Below are positions 22,841-33,481 of a stretch of DNA of 64,000 nucleotides, piece after piece. Below the pieces are notes generated by a model. The model had not been told where the DNA came from. It was given only the letters and a program-made list of their open reading frames with translations, and did no database searches. Origin of the DNA: Candidatus Proruminimicrobium quisquiliarum (GTDB lineage Bacteria; Elusimicrobiota; Endomicrobiia; Endomicrobiales; Endomicrobiaceae). A program made the translations under genes and the position numbers. The stretch lies in NCBI GenBank assembly GCA_018433245.1, contig JAHDRN010000007.1, positions 124,001-188,000 of the forward strand, in the 5' to 3' direction. Position 1 is the first letter of the stretch; every line of letters starts with the position of its first letter.

Positions 22841-24991
22841 ATGAGCGCTCAATCAATCATTAATTGGATATCAAACGACTTAACCATAAATCCGGCGCAG
22901 GTTTCGGCTACGGCCGCAATGCTCGGCGACGGGGATACGGTTCCTTTCATTTCAAGATACAGAAAAGAACGCACCGGAAATCTTACGGAAACAGAAGTCA
23001 GAAACATCGCCGACAAACTTCAATATTACATAGAACTTGAAACAAGAAAAGAAACTATTTTAAAAAGCATAGAAGACCAAAAAAAATTAACTCCGGAACT
23101 GAAGGTTCAAATAGAGGAATGTAAAGAAAAACAAAAACTTGAAGACATTTATCTGCCTTTTAAACCGAAAAAAACCACAAAAGCGACAATCGCAAAGGAA
23201 AAAGGACTTGAACCGCTTGCAAACGAAATTCTCGCGCAGAATATTCTCGTAGGCAAAGGAAACCGGGATGAAATTGTTTCTAAATATTTAAACAAAGAAA
23301 AAGGAATTGAAACGGCAAAACAGGCGTTAGACGGAGCGATAGATATAATTGCCGAACAAATATCCGATACGGCGTTAATACGAGGTTTAATAAGAAATCT
23401 TATATTAAATACCGGCGTTATAAAATCAAAAGTTAAAAAAGGGCTTGAAGACCAGAAAACAAAATTTGAAATGTATTATAATTATTCGGAACCCGTTAAA
23501 TCAATCGTATCTCACAGAATTCTGGCAATACGCCGCGGAGCAAAAGAAGAAATTTTATCATGGAAAATAGAAATAGATAACGAAGACGCCATAAATATAA
23601 TTTCATCAAAAATCGTAAAAACAAACATGGCTTTATTTTACCCTGAAATTTTTACTGCCATGAAAACGGCTTTTGAAAAATATCTTTATCCGTCGCTGCA
23701 GGTTGAAGTATTTTTAACCAAAATGGAAGAAGCGGATAAAGAAGCTATTAATGTTTTTGCCACAAACGCAAAAAACTTGCTCCTTGCTTCCCCTGCCGGG
23801 CATAAAACGATAATGGGAGTTGATCCGGGTTTTAGAACAGGATGTAAAGTCGTCGTAATAGACAGAATAGGAACTTTCAGAGAATATAAAGCAATATTTC
23901 CTCATGAACCTATGTGCAGGTTCCAGGAATCGCAGGATACTATAGTTGCAATGATAAAAAAATACGGAGTTGAACTTATAGCGATAGGAAACGGCACAGC
24001 CTCAAAAGAAACAAACCAGTTCATAAGCAAAGTTTTGAAAAATAACAATCTTACTGCAAAAGCCGTTATTGTAAGCGAAGCGGGAGCTTCCGTTTATTCG
24101 GCTTCCCCCCTTGCGGTAAGCGAATTTCCGGATTTAGACGTAACGGTAAGAGGAGCCATAAGCATAGCGCGCAGACTTCAGGATCCGCTTGCGGAACTTG
24201 TAAAAATAGATCCTAAATCAATAGGCGTCGGACAATACCAGCATGACGTCAATCAAACCCATCTGAAAAAAATTCTGGATGATACGGTTGAATCCTGCGT
24301 AAACTACGTAGGAGTTAATCTTAATTCATCCTCTGCGGAACTTTTAAGCTACGTTGCCGGAATAGGTAAACTTGCGGCAAAAAATATTGTACAATACAGA
24401 ACAAAAGTCGGATTGTTCAATAATAAAAACGAACTTTTGGATGTTTCGGGGCTGGGACAAAAAACTTTTACGCAATGCGCCGGTTTTTTGAGAATTCCGA
24501 AAGGAGACCACCCTCTTGACAATTCGGCGATACATCCTGAAAATTACGTTATAGTTGAAAAAATGGCGAAAGATCTGTCGGTTCCTTCTGAAGAATTGGT
24601 GGGAAATCAGACGCTTGTTGCAAAAATAAACATAAAAGATTACGTAACCGATACTGTAGGAACGCTTACATTAAATGATATAATTGCAGAACTTAAAAAA
24701 CCCGGTGTTGATCCGAGAAAAGATTTTTCTTCAACCGAATTCAGCGCCGAGATAAATTCTATTGAAGATTTAAAAGAAGATATGGTTCTTGACGGAACAG
24801 TAACAAACGTAACGAATTTCGGAGCTTTTGTGGATATAGGCGTCCATCAGGACGGGCTTGTTCATATATCAAAACTCAGCAGTAAGTTTGTTTCAAATCC
24901 TCACGACGTAATATCTGTAGGAGAAACGGTAAAAGTAAGAGTAATAAAAATTGACACCGAACTTTCCAGAATAAGTTTGGAAAGAATTTAG
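22841..24991 (+). CDS. tex: Tex-family RNA-binding transcription accessory protein
   Basis: This 716-residue protein is the bacterial Tex, related to eukaryotic Spt6. The order is the helical N-terminal domain (PFISRYRKERTGNLTE), a YqgF/RNase H-like domain starting MGVDPGFRTGCKVVVID near residue 325, helix-hairpin-helix segments (YVAGIGKLAAKNIVQYR, DVSGLGQKTFTQCAGFLRI), and a C-terminal S1 domain (GTVTNVTNFGAFVDIG). It binds nucleic acid and affects transcription or RNA turnover. It follows the small zinc-ribbon gene after its terminator and precedes yajQ by 11 nt, so tex-yajQ form a unit. Confidence 0.94.
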   Translation: MSAQSIINWISNDLTINPAQVSATAAMLGDGDTVPFISRYRKERTGNLTETEVRNIADKLQYYIELETRKETILKSIEDQKKLTPELKVQIEECKEKQKLEDIYLPFKPKKTTKATIAKEKGLEPLANEILAQNILVGKGNRDEIVSKYLNKEKGIETAKQALDGAIDIIAEQISDTALIRGLIRNLILNTGVIKSKVKKGLEDQKTKFEMYYNYSEPVKSIVSHRILAIRRGAKEEILSWKIEIDNEDAINIISSKIVKTNMALFYPEIFTAMKTAFEKYLYPSLQVEVFLTKMEEADKEAINVFATNAKNLLLASPAGHKTIMGVDPGFRTGCKVVVIDRIGTFREYKAIFPHEPMCRFQESQDTIVAMIKKYGVELIAIGNGTASKETNQFISKVLKNNNLTAKAVIVSEAGASVYSASPLAVSEFPDLDVTVRGAISIARRLQDPLAELVKIDPKSIGVGQYQHDVNQTHLKKILDDTVESCVNYVGVNLNSSSAELLSYVAGIGKLAAKNIVQYRTKVGLFNNKNELLDVSGLGQKTFTQCAGFLRIPKGDHPLDNSAIHPENYVIVEKMAKDLSVPSEELVGNQTLVAKINIKDYVTDTVGTLTLNDIIAELKKPGVDPRKDFSSTEFSAEINSIEDLKEDMVLDGTVTNVTNFGAFVDIGVHQDGLVHISKLSSKFVSNPHDVISVGETVKVRVIKIDTELSRISLERI

Positions 24992-25002
24992 GAGGTTTTA
25001 AG

Positions 25003-25500
25003 ATGGCATCAACATTTTCATTTGACGTGGTATCGGAAGTAAATTTTATGGAAGTTGAAAACGCAATCAACCAAGCTCAAAAAGAATTGGCCCAAAGATT
25101 TGACTTTAAAGGCTCAAAATCTTCAATTGATTACAACAAAACCGACAAAAAAATAACTCTCATAGGCGATGATGATTTTAAACTAAAAGCTCTCATAGAC
25201 ATTGTAGACGGTAAATTTGCCAAAAGAGGAGTATCTCTTAAAACATTGAATTATAAGCCGAAAGAGCAGGCGTTTGAAGGGACGGTAAGACAGGTTATAG
25301 AACTTATAAGCGGGCTTCCTTCCGATAAAGCGAAAGAACTTTCAAAACTCATAAAGGATTCAAAAATAAAAGTTAATACACAGATAGAAGGTTCAAAAGT
25401 AAAAGTTTCATCCGCAAAAAAAGATGATTTACAGGCAGTAATCGCATATTTAAAAACCGCAAATTTCTCGCTTCCGCTTCAGTTTACTAATTACAGATAA
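25003..25500 (+). CDS. yajQ: YajQ-family nucleotide-binding protein
   Basis: This 165-residue protein has the complete YajQ fold, opening with STFSFDVVSEVNFMEVENAI and containing QRFDFKGSKSSIDY and LSKLIKDSKIKVNTQIEG. Family members bind nucleotides, tRNA or cyclic di-GMP. It has an AGGAGG ribosome-binding site and follows tex closely. A strong bidirectional terminator lies between it and the convergent rpsI. Confidence 0.93.
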   Translation: MASTFSFDVVSEVNFMEVENAINQAQKELAQRFDFKGSKSSIDYNKTDKKITLIGDDDFKLKALIDIVDGKFAKRGVSLKTLNYKPKEQAFEGTVRQVIELISGLPSDKAKELSKLIKDSKIKVNTQIEGSKVKVSSAKKDDLQAVIAYLKTANFSLPLQFTNYR

Positions 25501-25520
25501 AATTTATTCATTAAAAAATA

Positions 25521-25554
25521 AAAAAAGCCTCTCTGAAAACAGAGAGGCTTTTTT
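25521..25554. terminator. Bidirectional hairpin terminator between yajQ and rpsI
   Basis: AAAAAAGCCTCTCT (25521-25534) and AGAGAGGCTTTTTT (25541-25554) are a perfect 14-bp inverted repeat with a 6-nt loop GAAAAC. It provides a U-tract for both convergent transcripts. Confidence 0.95.
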
Positions 25555-25567
25555 GATATGTAAAAAA

Positions 25568-25963
25568 TTAACGTTTTGAGAATTGGAATCTTTTTCTTGC
25601 TTTCGGTCTTCCCGATTTTTTTCTTTCAACCATTCTTGAATCTCTTGTAAGCAACCCTTCTTTTTTAAGGGTATCTTTCAATGCGGGATCCAATTCAAGT
25701 ATTGTTCTGGCTATGCTGTGGCTTACAGCTCCGGCTTGTCCCGAAACACCGCCGCCGTAAACATTTATGTAATAATCGTAACTCTTCATACTAGGCCAAA
25801 ATTCAAAAGGTTTTAAAGCGATTTTTTTATGTCTTTCCAAACCGCCGAAATATTCATCAATGCTTTTATCATTTATAACAATTTTACCGCTGCCCTTAGA
25901 TGTTAAAACTCTTGCTACAGCATTTTTTCTTCTTCCTGCCGTCAAATAACCCGCATTACTCAT
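25568..25963 (-). CDS. rpsI: 30S ribosomal protein S9 (uS9)
   Basis: This 131-residue protein matches uS9: TAGRRKNAVARV at the start, GGGVSGQAGAVSHSIARTIL in the middle, and the basic C-terminal tail ending KKSGRPKARKRFQFSKR that reaches toward the P-site tRNA. It follows rplM by 22 nt in the universal rplM-rpsI order. GGAG precedes the ATG. Confidence 0.96.
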   Translation of the reverse strand: MSNAGYLTAGRRKNAVARVLTSKGSGKIVINDKSIDEYFGGLERHKKIALKPFEFWPSMKSYDYYINVYGGGVSGQAGAVSHSIARTILELDPALKDTLKKEGLLTRDSRMVERKKSGRPKARKRFQFSKR

Positions 25964-25985
25964 CTTTTTATATCTCCTAATTTAA

Positions 25986-26411
25986 CTATTTTTCAATTTG
26001 CGCCTGGTGCGTATGTTCCGCGCCTTTAAATAATTTCATGCGCGTCATTTGTTTATCAGCCAACTTATTTTTCGGCAACATCCCTTTTACGGCAAGACGA
26101 AACGCTTTATCCGGATTTTCAGCCATCAATTTTGAATAAGGAACCAACTTTCCGCCTCCGGGATATCCCGAGTAAGAAAAAGCCGTTTTCTGTTCAAGTT
26201 TTTTTCCGGTTAAAACCATTTTTGAAACATTTGTAAGCACCACAAAATCTCCGCAGTCAACGCTTGACGCATAAATCGCTTTTCTTTTGCCGGTCAATAA
26301 CGTCGCAACTCTTACAGCCAATCTGCCTAAAACCTGACCTTCAGCATCTATAAAATGCCATTTTCTGTTTATTTCTTCCGCTTTCGGAAGATAACTCTTA
26401 CCGTTCTTCAT
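25986..26411 (-). CDS. rplM: 50S ribosomal protein L13 (uL13)
   Basis: This 141-residue protein is uL13, opening KSYLPKAEEINRKWHFIDA and containing GRLAVRVATLLTGKRKA and YSGYPGGGKL. The start at 26411 is preceded by AAAGGTGG, and a consensus promoter lies 36 nt further upstream. It is the first gene of the rplM-rpsI pair. Confidence 0.96.
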   Translation of the reverse strand: MKNGKSYLPKAEEINRKWHFIDAEGQVLGRLAVRVATLLTGKRKAIYASSVDCGDFVVLTNVSKMVLTGKKLEQKTAFSYSGYPGGGKLVPYSKLMAENPDKAFRLAVKGMLPKNKLADKQMTRMKLFKGAEHTHQAQIEK

Positions 26412-26446
26412 TTTATGAAAACCACCTTTAATATATTGAGTTTATG

Positions 26447-26475
26447 ATTATATATTTATTTATTAAATAAGTCAA
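26447..26475 (-). promoter_or_regulatory. Promoter of rplM-rpsI
   Basis: Minus-strand TTGACT (26470-26475) and TATAAT (26447-26452) are separated by 17 nt. It lies directly downstream of the ahcY stop, so the ribosomal genes have their own promoter. Confidence 0.8.
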
Positions 26476-26482
26476 ACGTATT

Positions 26483-27745
<1,263 letters not shown>

Positions 27746-28924
27746 TTATCCTTTTTTTAATTTTGATATCTCTTTTTTAAGTTCTGCGACCTTGTTTAAT
27801 TTTTCCCATTTAAATTCGTTTCGGCCGAAATGTCCGTATGCCGCAGTTTTTGCAAATATAGGTTTTCTTAAATCCAAATATTTTATTATTCCCTGAGGAG
27901 TTAAAGGAAATATTTTTCTTACTACCGGCACCAGTAAATCTCCCGGAATTTTACCCGAATGATGAGTGTCAACCATTACTGAAACAGGCTCCGCTATTCC
28001 TATTGCATAAGCAAGCTGAACCGTACATTTATCCGCAATGCCGGATGCAACTATATTTTTTGCGATATGTCTTGCCATGTAACATGCGCTTCTGTCAACT
28101 TTTGTTGAATCCTTACCTGAAAACGCTCCGCCTCCGTGCGCAGCCATTCCGCCGTATGTATCAACGATTATTTTTCTGCCCGTAAGCCCGGTATCTCCCA
28201 AAGGACCGCCGACTACGAATTTTCCCGTCGGATTAATATGAATTTTTGTGTTTTTATCTATCCATTTGCCAACCACGGGTTTGATAATTTTATCAAAAAT
28301 TTCCTTCTTTGATTTTTCGGTTATATGTTTTCCCGTTTTATCCAGAATTTCATCGGTATGCTGGGATGATATAACGACGGCCTCAACCCTGTAAGGCTTC
28401 CAATTTTTGTATTCTACGGTAACCTGTGATTTCCCGTCAGGCCCCAAATATTTTAAAATTCTTTTTTTTCTGACATCCGTAAGTTTCATCGCAAGTTTGT
28501 GAGCAAGCATTATCGGAAGCGGCATCAATTCCGGCGTTTCCTTGCAGGCAAATCCTATCATTAATCCCTGATCGCCGGCTCCGCCGGTATCAACGCCCTG
28601 CGCAATATCGGGAGACTGAGTATTTATAACATCCATTATTTTGCATGTATTAATGTCAAAACCGTATTTTGGATTTGTATATCCTATTCCCTTTACCGCG
28701 TTTTTTATGACTTTCATTTTATCTATTTCGGCAGTTGTCGTGATCTCGCCGCCCACTATCAAAAGCCCGTTGGATGCAAAAGTTTCGCATGCCACTCTGG
28801 CTTTGGGATCTTTTGCAACTATCGCATCAAGTATACTGTCTGAAACTACATCGCATAATTTATCCGGATGGCCTTCAGTAACCGATTCCGATGTAAATAA
28901 CCATCCGCCTGTGTTTTTTGCCAT
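27746..28924 (-). CDS. metK: S-adenosylmethionine synthetase
   Basis: This 392-residue enzyme makes SAM from ATP and methionine. [20 protein letters not shown] is at the N-terminus, [12 protein letters not shown] is the ATP motif, and [19 protein letters not shown] is the phosphate loop. Length is typical. It lies 13 nt after the nucleotidyltransferase gene and 3 nt before ahcY. Confidence 0.96.
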   Translation of the reverse strand: MAKNTGGWLFTSESVTEGHPDKLCDVVSDSILDAIVAKDPKARVACETFASNGLLIVGGEITTTAEIDKMKVIKNAVKGIGYTNPKYGFDINTCKIMDVINTQSPDIAQGVDTGGAGDQGLMIGFACKETPELMPLPIMLAHKLAMKLTDVRKKRILKYLGPDGKSQVTVEYKNWKPYRVEAVVISSQHTDEILDKTGKHITEKSKKEIFDKIIKPVVGKWIDKNTKIHINPTGKFVVGGPLGDTGLTGRKIIVDTYGGMAAHGGGAFSGKDSTKVDRSACYMARHIAKNIVASGIADKCTVQLAYAIGIAEPVSVMVDTHHSGKIPGDLLVPVVRKIFPLTPQGIIKYLDLRKPIFAKTAAYGHFGRNEFKWEKLNKVAELKKEISKLKKG

Positions 28925-28937
28925 AATTCTCCCCTTT

Positions 28938-29960
28938 TTACTGCATATTAAATAATAAACCGTTATATACGGATAATTTATCAGGAACGTCAGTTCCTAT
29001 TACGCTTGAATACAATTTAACTTCTTTTCCGACTTTTACATTTGACCATATAATTGAATTTTTAATTATTGACCCGTCATTAATTTGAATATTATCGCCG
29101 ATAACGGTGCCGTCTTCAATTATAACATTTTTGCCGATAAAACAATTTGCGCCTATTACGGATTTTCCTATAAATCTAACTGTTGCATCAATTTTGCAGT
29201 TTTCTCCGGATAGGACATTTGTATTTTTTATTTTTGAACCGTCTATATTTATTTTGACAATTCCTTTTAACGCGTCGCAGGTTCCCTGTTTGTATTCACC
29301 GATATTTCCTATATCCGTCCAATATCCGTTCATCAGATAGGCGTATATCGGTTTTTTAAGTTTTAAAAGTTTCGGCCATAAGTCTTTGCCGAAATCATAA
29401 ACTCCGTCCGGAATATATTTAAATATCTCAGGCTCAAATATATAAATGCCTGTGTTTACCGTATCAGAAAATACGGAACTCCAGCTTGGTTTTTCAACAA
29501 AATCGACAATCCTGTTTTTTCTGTCTGTTATCGTAACTCCGTATTCAAATTTTGAATCTATTTTTTTTAAAACCATTGTCGCCAACGCCTTTTTCTTCTT
29601 ATGAAACTCAACTGCAGAAGTAATATCAATATCCGACAAACCGTCTCCGGACATAACAATAAAAGTCGAATCAAAAAAATCCTTGCATTTTTTTAATCCG
29701 CCTGCGGTTCCCAATAAATTTTCTTCTTTTGAATATGAAATATTGACGTTAAATTTTTCGCCGTTTCCGAAATAATCCGCAATCATTTCGGGCATAAAAT
29801 AAAGATTCATCATGATATTTGAAATATTATGTCTTTTCAGATTATCAATGGTATGGGCCATAACCGGTTTGTTTACCAAAGGTATCATCGGTTTGGGGAG
29901 TTCAAAAGTTAAAGGCCTGAGTCTTGTTCCTACTCCGGCTGCCAAAATAAAAGCTTTCAA
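28938..29960 (-). CDS. Sugar nucleotidyltransferase (NDP-sugar synthase)
   Basis: This 340-residue protein has the nucleotidyltransferase signature [20 protein letters not shown] at the N-terminus and [10 protein letters not shown] for the metal site. The C-terminal ~100 residues are hexapeptide-type left-handed beta-helix repeats ([37 protein letters not shown]). The architecture fits mannose-1-phosphate guanylyltransferase or a glucose-1-phosphate uridylyl/thymidylyltransferase-like enzyme; the sugar cannot be assigned. It leads an operon with metK and ahcY, which have no obvious link to it. Confidence 0.85.
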   Translation of the reverse strand: MKAFILAAGVGTRLRPLTFELPKPMIPLVNKPVMAHTIDNLKRHNISNIMMNLYFMPEMIADYFGNGEKFNVNISYSKEENLLGTAGGLKKCKDFFDSTFIVMSGDGLSDIDITSAVEFHKKKKALATMVLKKIDSKFEYGVTITDRKNRIVDFVEKPSWSSVFSDTVNTGIYIFEPEIFKYIPDGVYDFGKDLWPKLLKLKKPIYAYLMNGYWTDIGNIGEYKQGTCDALKGIVKINIDGSKIKNTNVLSGENCKIDATVRFIGKSVIGANCFIGKNVIIEDGTVIGDNIQINDGSIIKNSIIWSNVKVGKEVKLYSSVIGTDVPDKLSVYNGLLFNMQ

Positions 29961-29991
29961 TGTAAAATTCCCGTTAAATAAATTATTAAGT

Positions 29992-30021
29992 ATTATATAA
30001 TTATTTAACCTTTTTTTTCAA
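29992..30021 (-). promoter_or_regulatory. Promoter of the nucleotidyltransferase-metK-ahcY operon
   Basis: Minus-strand TTGAAA (30016-30021) and TATAAT (29992-29997) have an 18-nt spacer, about 32 nt before the start codon. No SAM riboswitch fold was recognised in the short leader. Confidence 0.6.
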
Positions 30022-30061
30022 CACAATCAACAAAAAACAAAATTAAAAAATTATTGACGTT

Positions 30062-30090
30062 TTGACATAAAAATTTTTATTTTATAGATT
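30062..30090 (+). promoter_or_regulatory. Promoter of the exported flavodoxin gene
   Basis: TTGACA (30062-30067) and TAGATT (30085-30090) have a 17-nt spacer. The leader to the ATG at 30180 would be about 80 nt, with AGAAAGAG as a weak ribosome-binding site. Confidence 0.7.
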
Positions 30091-30179
30091 AATGCAGATA
30101 GTTCAAAATAAAATTAGCTCATACAAATAATATATGCTTCTAATGAATTACAAATATTTAATCAGAAAGAGAATTTAAT

Positions 30180-30767
30180 ATGTTCAAATCTTTATTCCTG
30201 TTTTTTGCTACGACATTATCGTTATCATTATTATTTTGCCAAACATCAGAAGCCGAAAATATCAACAACCGCGATTTTGGAAAAATTTTGGTCGTTTACT
30301 ACTCTCTTTCAGGAAATACTAGAACAATTGCTTTAACAATTAAAGAAAAAACTAATGCAGATATATACGAAATCAAGACAGAAAATGAATATCCCGGTTC
30401 TCCGATGATATATATTACAGCAAAAAAACAAATGAATCCGAAAAATTATCCGAAATTAAAAAATGATAATATCCCCGATATTAACAAGTATGATTTAATT
30501 TTTATCGGCGGTCCTGTTTGGTGGTATACGGTTCCCGCTCCCATTCTTTCCTTTTTATCGCAAACTGATTTCAAAGGTAAAACGGTAGTTCCTTTTGCAA
30601 CGCACGGCGGAAATTACGGTAAGTTTTTTGAAGACTTTGAATCTAAAATAAAAAATGCAAAAGTTATAAGAGGACAAGAATTTAAAAAAGTTTTAAAAAC
30701 GGATAAAAATCTTCTTGATAAAAAAATATCGGACTGGCTTGCGACCTTCAATGAAAAAGAACTATAA
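30180..30767 (+). CDS. Flavodoxin with signal peptide
   Basis: This 195-residue protein has a 25-residue hydrophobic signal sequence (ending near TSEAE) followed by a flavodoxin domain. The FMN phosphate loop is VVYYSLSGNTRTIA, the second FMN loop GGPVWWYTVPAP contains the isoalloxazine-stacking tryptophan, and PFATHGGNYGKFFEDF is the third. Flavodoxins are normally cytoplasmic electron carriers, so export of this one is unusual. A cysteine near the end of the signal (LLFCQT) is not a convincing lipobox. It is monocistronic. A periplasmic or surface redox role is an inference. Confidence 0.83.
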   Translation: MFKSLFLFFATTLSLSLLFCQTSEAENINNRDFGKILVVYYSLSGNTRTIALTIKEKTNADIYEIKTENEYPGSPMIYITAKKQMNPKNYPKLKNDNIPDINKYDLIFIGGPVWWYTVPAPILSFLSQTDFKGKTVVPFATHGGNYGKFFEDFESKIKNAKVIRGQEFKKVLKTDKNLLDKKISDWLATFNEKEL

Positions 30768-30863
30768 TTAAAAATTGAAATGTTAAAAAATTTAAACATC
30801 AATTGATATTATGCCGCATTTAATATTTTTTTTATTTTACCCGTTATATTTATAAAAAAAACA

Positions 30864-30892
30864 TTGATATAATTCTTTTTTTGTGTTAAAAT
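30864..30892 (+). promoter_or_regulatory. Promoter upstream of the M23 peptidase gene
   Basis: TTGATA (30864-30869) and TAAAAT (30887-30892) have a 17-nt spacer and would start transcription only about 4-5 nt before the ATG at 30904. An overlapping extended -10 (TGATATAAT, 30865-30873) would give a leader of about 24 nt, also without a Shine-Dalgarno. Confidence 0.5.
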
Positions 30893-30903
30893 TTATTGCG
30901 TTT

Positions 30904-31839
30904 ATGAAGAAATATTTCAGATCTATCATCGCTGAATTAAAAAGAAAAACAACTGTAATTTTTATTCATCACGGAAAAATCAAACCTATCAAATTAAACT
31001 TCTCTCTTTTGTTTATATTGATATTCGGGTTTTCGTGGACTTTGCTGACTTTATGGGCGGGTTTTATTTCCGGCCGGCATATAGATTACGTAAAAATTAA
31101 AGCCGATAACGAAATAATGAAAGTCCGCATGCTGTTTTTCTCGGATGAAATAAAAAAATCAAAAGAAATGCTTGCCCAAATCAAACAAAACGACGAACAG
31201 ATAAGATCTCTTCTGGCAATGAATTCAAAAAAAGCAATCATTGAAGAAGGATTAGGATACGGCGGCCCGACTCCGATAGAATCAAGCGCATTATCAACAA
31301 TATTATCAGGAAACTTCAATAAATTTTCATATCAGGATATAATAAACCAGTCTCTCGGCTTATTTGAAGAATACAAATTTACGTTAAAAAGTTATTCGGA
31401 AGTGATGATGCACATAAACGCTCAAAGAATAAAATTCCGATATACTCCTTCAATGTGGCCTTGCGAAGGAGTTATTTCATCACCTTACGGTTTCAGAACT
31501 CATCCGATTTTCGGATACAGGTTCTTTCACTCGGGAATAGATATAGCAAACATGAAAGGCACTCCTATTTATTCAACCGCTGACGGCACCGTAATTCTTG
31601 CGGGAAGAAAAACAGGATACGGAAATGTTATAGTCGTTCAGCACAGCAATTTATACAGAACGGTATACGCTCATCTTTCCAAGATTCTTGTTATAAAAGG
31701 CGAGTCCTTAACAAAAGGACAAATGATAGCAAAAATGGGAAGCACAGGCAGATCTACGGACAACCACCTTCATTATGAAGTCCATTTCCGAAAAAAACCT
31801 GTAAATCCGATAAAATTTTTAAGCAGTTATTTAAAATAA
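30904..31839 (+). CDS. Membrane-anchored M23 peptidase (LytM-type)
   Basis: This 311-residue protein has a short basic cytoplasmic N-terminus, one TM (about residues 35-58), a coiled-coil stretch, and a C-terminal M23 endopeptidase. The zinc site is HSGIDIANMKGTPIYSTADG with HLHYEVHF downstream, and both catalytic histidines appear intact. Its opening (FIHHGKIKPIKLNFSLLFIL) is typical of the envelope M23 proteins of shape modules. I use the ATG at 30904; the open frame begins at a GTG at 30883 inside the promoter. Bactofilin and SurA_N-like genes follow closely, suggesting a peptidoglycan-trimming machine positioned by bactofilin. Confidence 0.88.
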   Translation: MKKYFRSIIAELKRKTTVIFIHHGKIKPIKLNFSLLFILIFGFSWTLLTLWAGFISGRHIDYVKIKADNEIMKVRMLFFSDEIKKSKEMLAQIKQNDEQIRSLLAMNSKKAIIEEGLGYGGPTPIESSALSTILSGNFNKFSYQDIINQSLGLFEEYKFTLKSYSEVMMHINAQRIKFRYTPSMWPCEGVISSPYGFRTHPIFGYRFFHSGIDIANMKGTPIYSTADGTVILAGRKTGYGNVIVVQHSNLYRTVYAHLSKILVIKGESLTKGQMIAKMGSTGRSTDNHLHYEVHFRKKPVNPIKFLSSYLK

Positions 31840-31862
31840 ACAAAACAGGACCAAATATAAAG

Positions 31863-32243
31863 ATGACCAAAAAAAATAAATTTGATACAATTGAAACGTT
31901 TATAGGACAAAATACGGTATTAAACGGCAATATTTCAACCGAAAAAACAATAAGAATTGACGGAAAAATGACGGGCAATATTGAAAATTCGGCAGGCGTG
32001 ATTATAGGAGACGCCGCGTCGTTAAAAGGCGATATCAATTCAAATTATGTTCTTGTAAGCGGCACTGTTGAAGGCAATATCACTGCTACGGAATATGTTG
32101 AATTGTTTAATAAATCTAAAATTATCGGAAATATTCAAACAAAAATGATATCAATAAGCGAAGGTGCCGTATTTGAAGGAAGAAGCTTAATGCTCAATAA
32201 CGGCGAAAATTCAACTGTTAATACTGAAAAAGAGGCTGACTAA
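31863..32243 (+). CDS. Bactofilin
   Basis: This 126-residue protein has the DUF583 bactofilin core: IETFIGQNTVLNGNISTEKT, IRIDGKMTGNI, GVIIGDAASLKGDINSN, VSGTVEGNITATEYVELF and IIGNIQTKMISISEGAVFEG, a series of short beta-helix strands. Bactofilins polymerise without nucleotide and serve as membrane-linked scaffolds for peptidoglycan enzymes. It lies 23 nt after the M23 peptidase and 1 nt before the SurA_N-like gene. Pairing of bactofilin with M23 enzymes controls cell curvature in other bacteria (Helicobacter CcmA-Csd1). Confidence 0.93.
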   Translation: MTKKNKFDTIETFIGQNTVLNGNISTEKTIRIDGKMTGNIENSAGVIIGDAASLKGDINSNYVLVSGTVEGNITATEYVELFNKSKIIGNIQTKMISISEGAVFEGRSLMLNNGENSTVNTEKEAD

Positions 32244-32244
32244 A

Positions 32245-32910
32245 ATGATAAATTTCTTAATAAAACACAAAATTAAAATTTTTTTAATAACAATTCTCGG
32301 TTTTTTTGCCGGAACTTTCGTAGGATTCGGCAGTTATTTATTCGGAGAAAAAAATTATTTTGATACGGTTGCGGTAGTCAACGGGTATAAAATTCCCTAC
32401 AAAATATATTATGCTTTGTATAATAATACGATTGATGTCGTAAGAAAATCAAATCCCGATGTTACTGACGATACGGCAAAAGAAATACAGTCAAATATCA
32501 TAAATACGCTGGTTCTGGACGAAATATTATGGCAGCAGACAAAAGATTACGGTATTATTGTTTCCGAAGAAGAACTTGCAATGGATATACGCAGCCATAA
32601 ATATTTTCTTAATGAAGAAGGAATCTTTGACCCGAGATACTATTTTAATGTTCTTAATAATTTAAGACTGACGCCGAAAGAATTTGAAAATATGAGAAAA
32701 AAACAGATTGCGGCACATAAAATGAAAATTTTAATAGCTTCCGCAGTTTCCGACATAAGCGAATCCGAATTTTCAGGTCTGAAAAATGAAAATCCGAAAA
32801 TTACAAAAGATTATGTTTTGCAGACGAGAAACAATGAAATCTTAAATGACTGGTTTGATAAAATAAGAAAAGAAACTTCGGTAAAAATAACTATGGACAA
32901 TAAAATTTAA
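32245..32910 (+). CDS. Membrane-anchored SurA_N-like chaperone domain protein
   Basis: This 221-residue protein has one N-terminal TM (about residues 12-33) then a region like the N-terminal domain of SurA/PpiD chaperones: VAVVNGYKIPYKIYYALYNN, then helices with NTLVLDEILWQQTKDYGIIVSEEEL. No parvulin PPIase domain follows, so it is probably a chaperone-only anchor. It is the third gene of the M23-bactofilin set and ends 8 nt from the convergent maf gene. It may help export or folding of the peptidase or an outer-membrane partner, which is inference. Confidence 0.75.
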   Translation: MINFLIKHKIKIFLITILGFFAGTFVGFGSYLFGEKNYFDTVAVVNGYKIPYKIYYALYNNTIDVVRKSNPDVTDDTAKEIQSNIINTLVLDEILWQQTKDYGIIVSEEELAMDIRSHKYFLNEEGIFDPRYYFNVLNNLRLTPKEFENMRKKQIAAHKMKILIASAVSDISESEFSGLKNENPKITKDYVLQTRNNEILNDWFDKIRKETSVKITMDNKI

Positions 32911-32917
32911 ACGTCTG

Positions 32918-33481
32918 TTATTTAATATTTATTGAAAATCTTTTCAGTTCTTTCCGCAGTTTAACATAAGGAAGCCCGACGACCGTAAAATAATCTCCGC
33001 ATATTTTTTCAACAAAATTATCGTTTTTATCCTGTACCGCATAAGCGCCGGCTTTATCCATATGTTTTCCCGCAAGAGTTTTAAGTTTTTCTTTGCCGAG
33101 TTTTTTCATTTTGACTTTCGCAGCATCATAAAACACTATTGATTTTTCGGGACTTAAAATCGCAACGCCGGTATAAACCTTATGTATGCTTCCGTTTAAT
33201 TTTTTTAAAATTTCATCCGAATGTCCGCAGTTTTTCGGCTTGCCTATTATTTTTCCGCCTAAAACGACAATCGTATCGGCAGATATTATAACGCTGTTTT
33301 TAAATGCTCTGCGGACATTTTCAGCTTTTTGCAAAGCAAGATCTTTTACAATAGCCGAAGGTCTTTTACAATTTGAAACTTCTTTGATTCTGCTGGGGTG
33401 TATTTTAAATTTTAGTCCCCATTTTTTTAACAATTGAATACGCCTCTCCGATGCCGATGCAAGTATGATTTTATTTGTCAT
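32918..33481 (-). CDS. maf: Maf-family nucleoside triphosphate pyrophosphatase
   Basis: This 187-residue enzyme hydrolyses non-canonical or excess nucleoside triphosphates. ILASASERRIQLLKKWGL is the signature opening, ISADTIVVLGGKIIGKP is the metal site, and KAGAYAVQDKNDNFVEKICGDY is the C-terminal motif (here KAGAYAVQD then GDYFTVVGLP). It overlaps the DUF4321 gene by 11 nt and is the last gene of a three-gene minus-strand unit. Confidence 0.92.
   Translation of the reverse strand: MTNKIILASASERRIQLLKKWGLKFKIHPSRIKEVSNCKRPSAIVKDLALQKAENVRRAFKNSVIISADTIVVLGGKIIGKPKNCGHSDEILKKLNGSIHKVYTGVAILSPEKSIVFYDAAKVKMKKLGKEKLKTLAGKHMDKAGAYAVQDKNDNFVEKICGDYFTVVGLPYVKLRKELKRFSINIK

Noticed and set aside
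29961-30021. SAM riboswitch ahead of the metK operon
   Set aside because: The leader between the promoter and the start is only about 30 nt, far too short for a known SAM aptamer.
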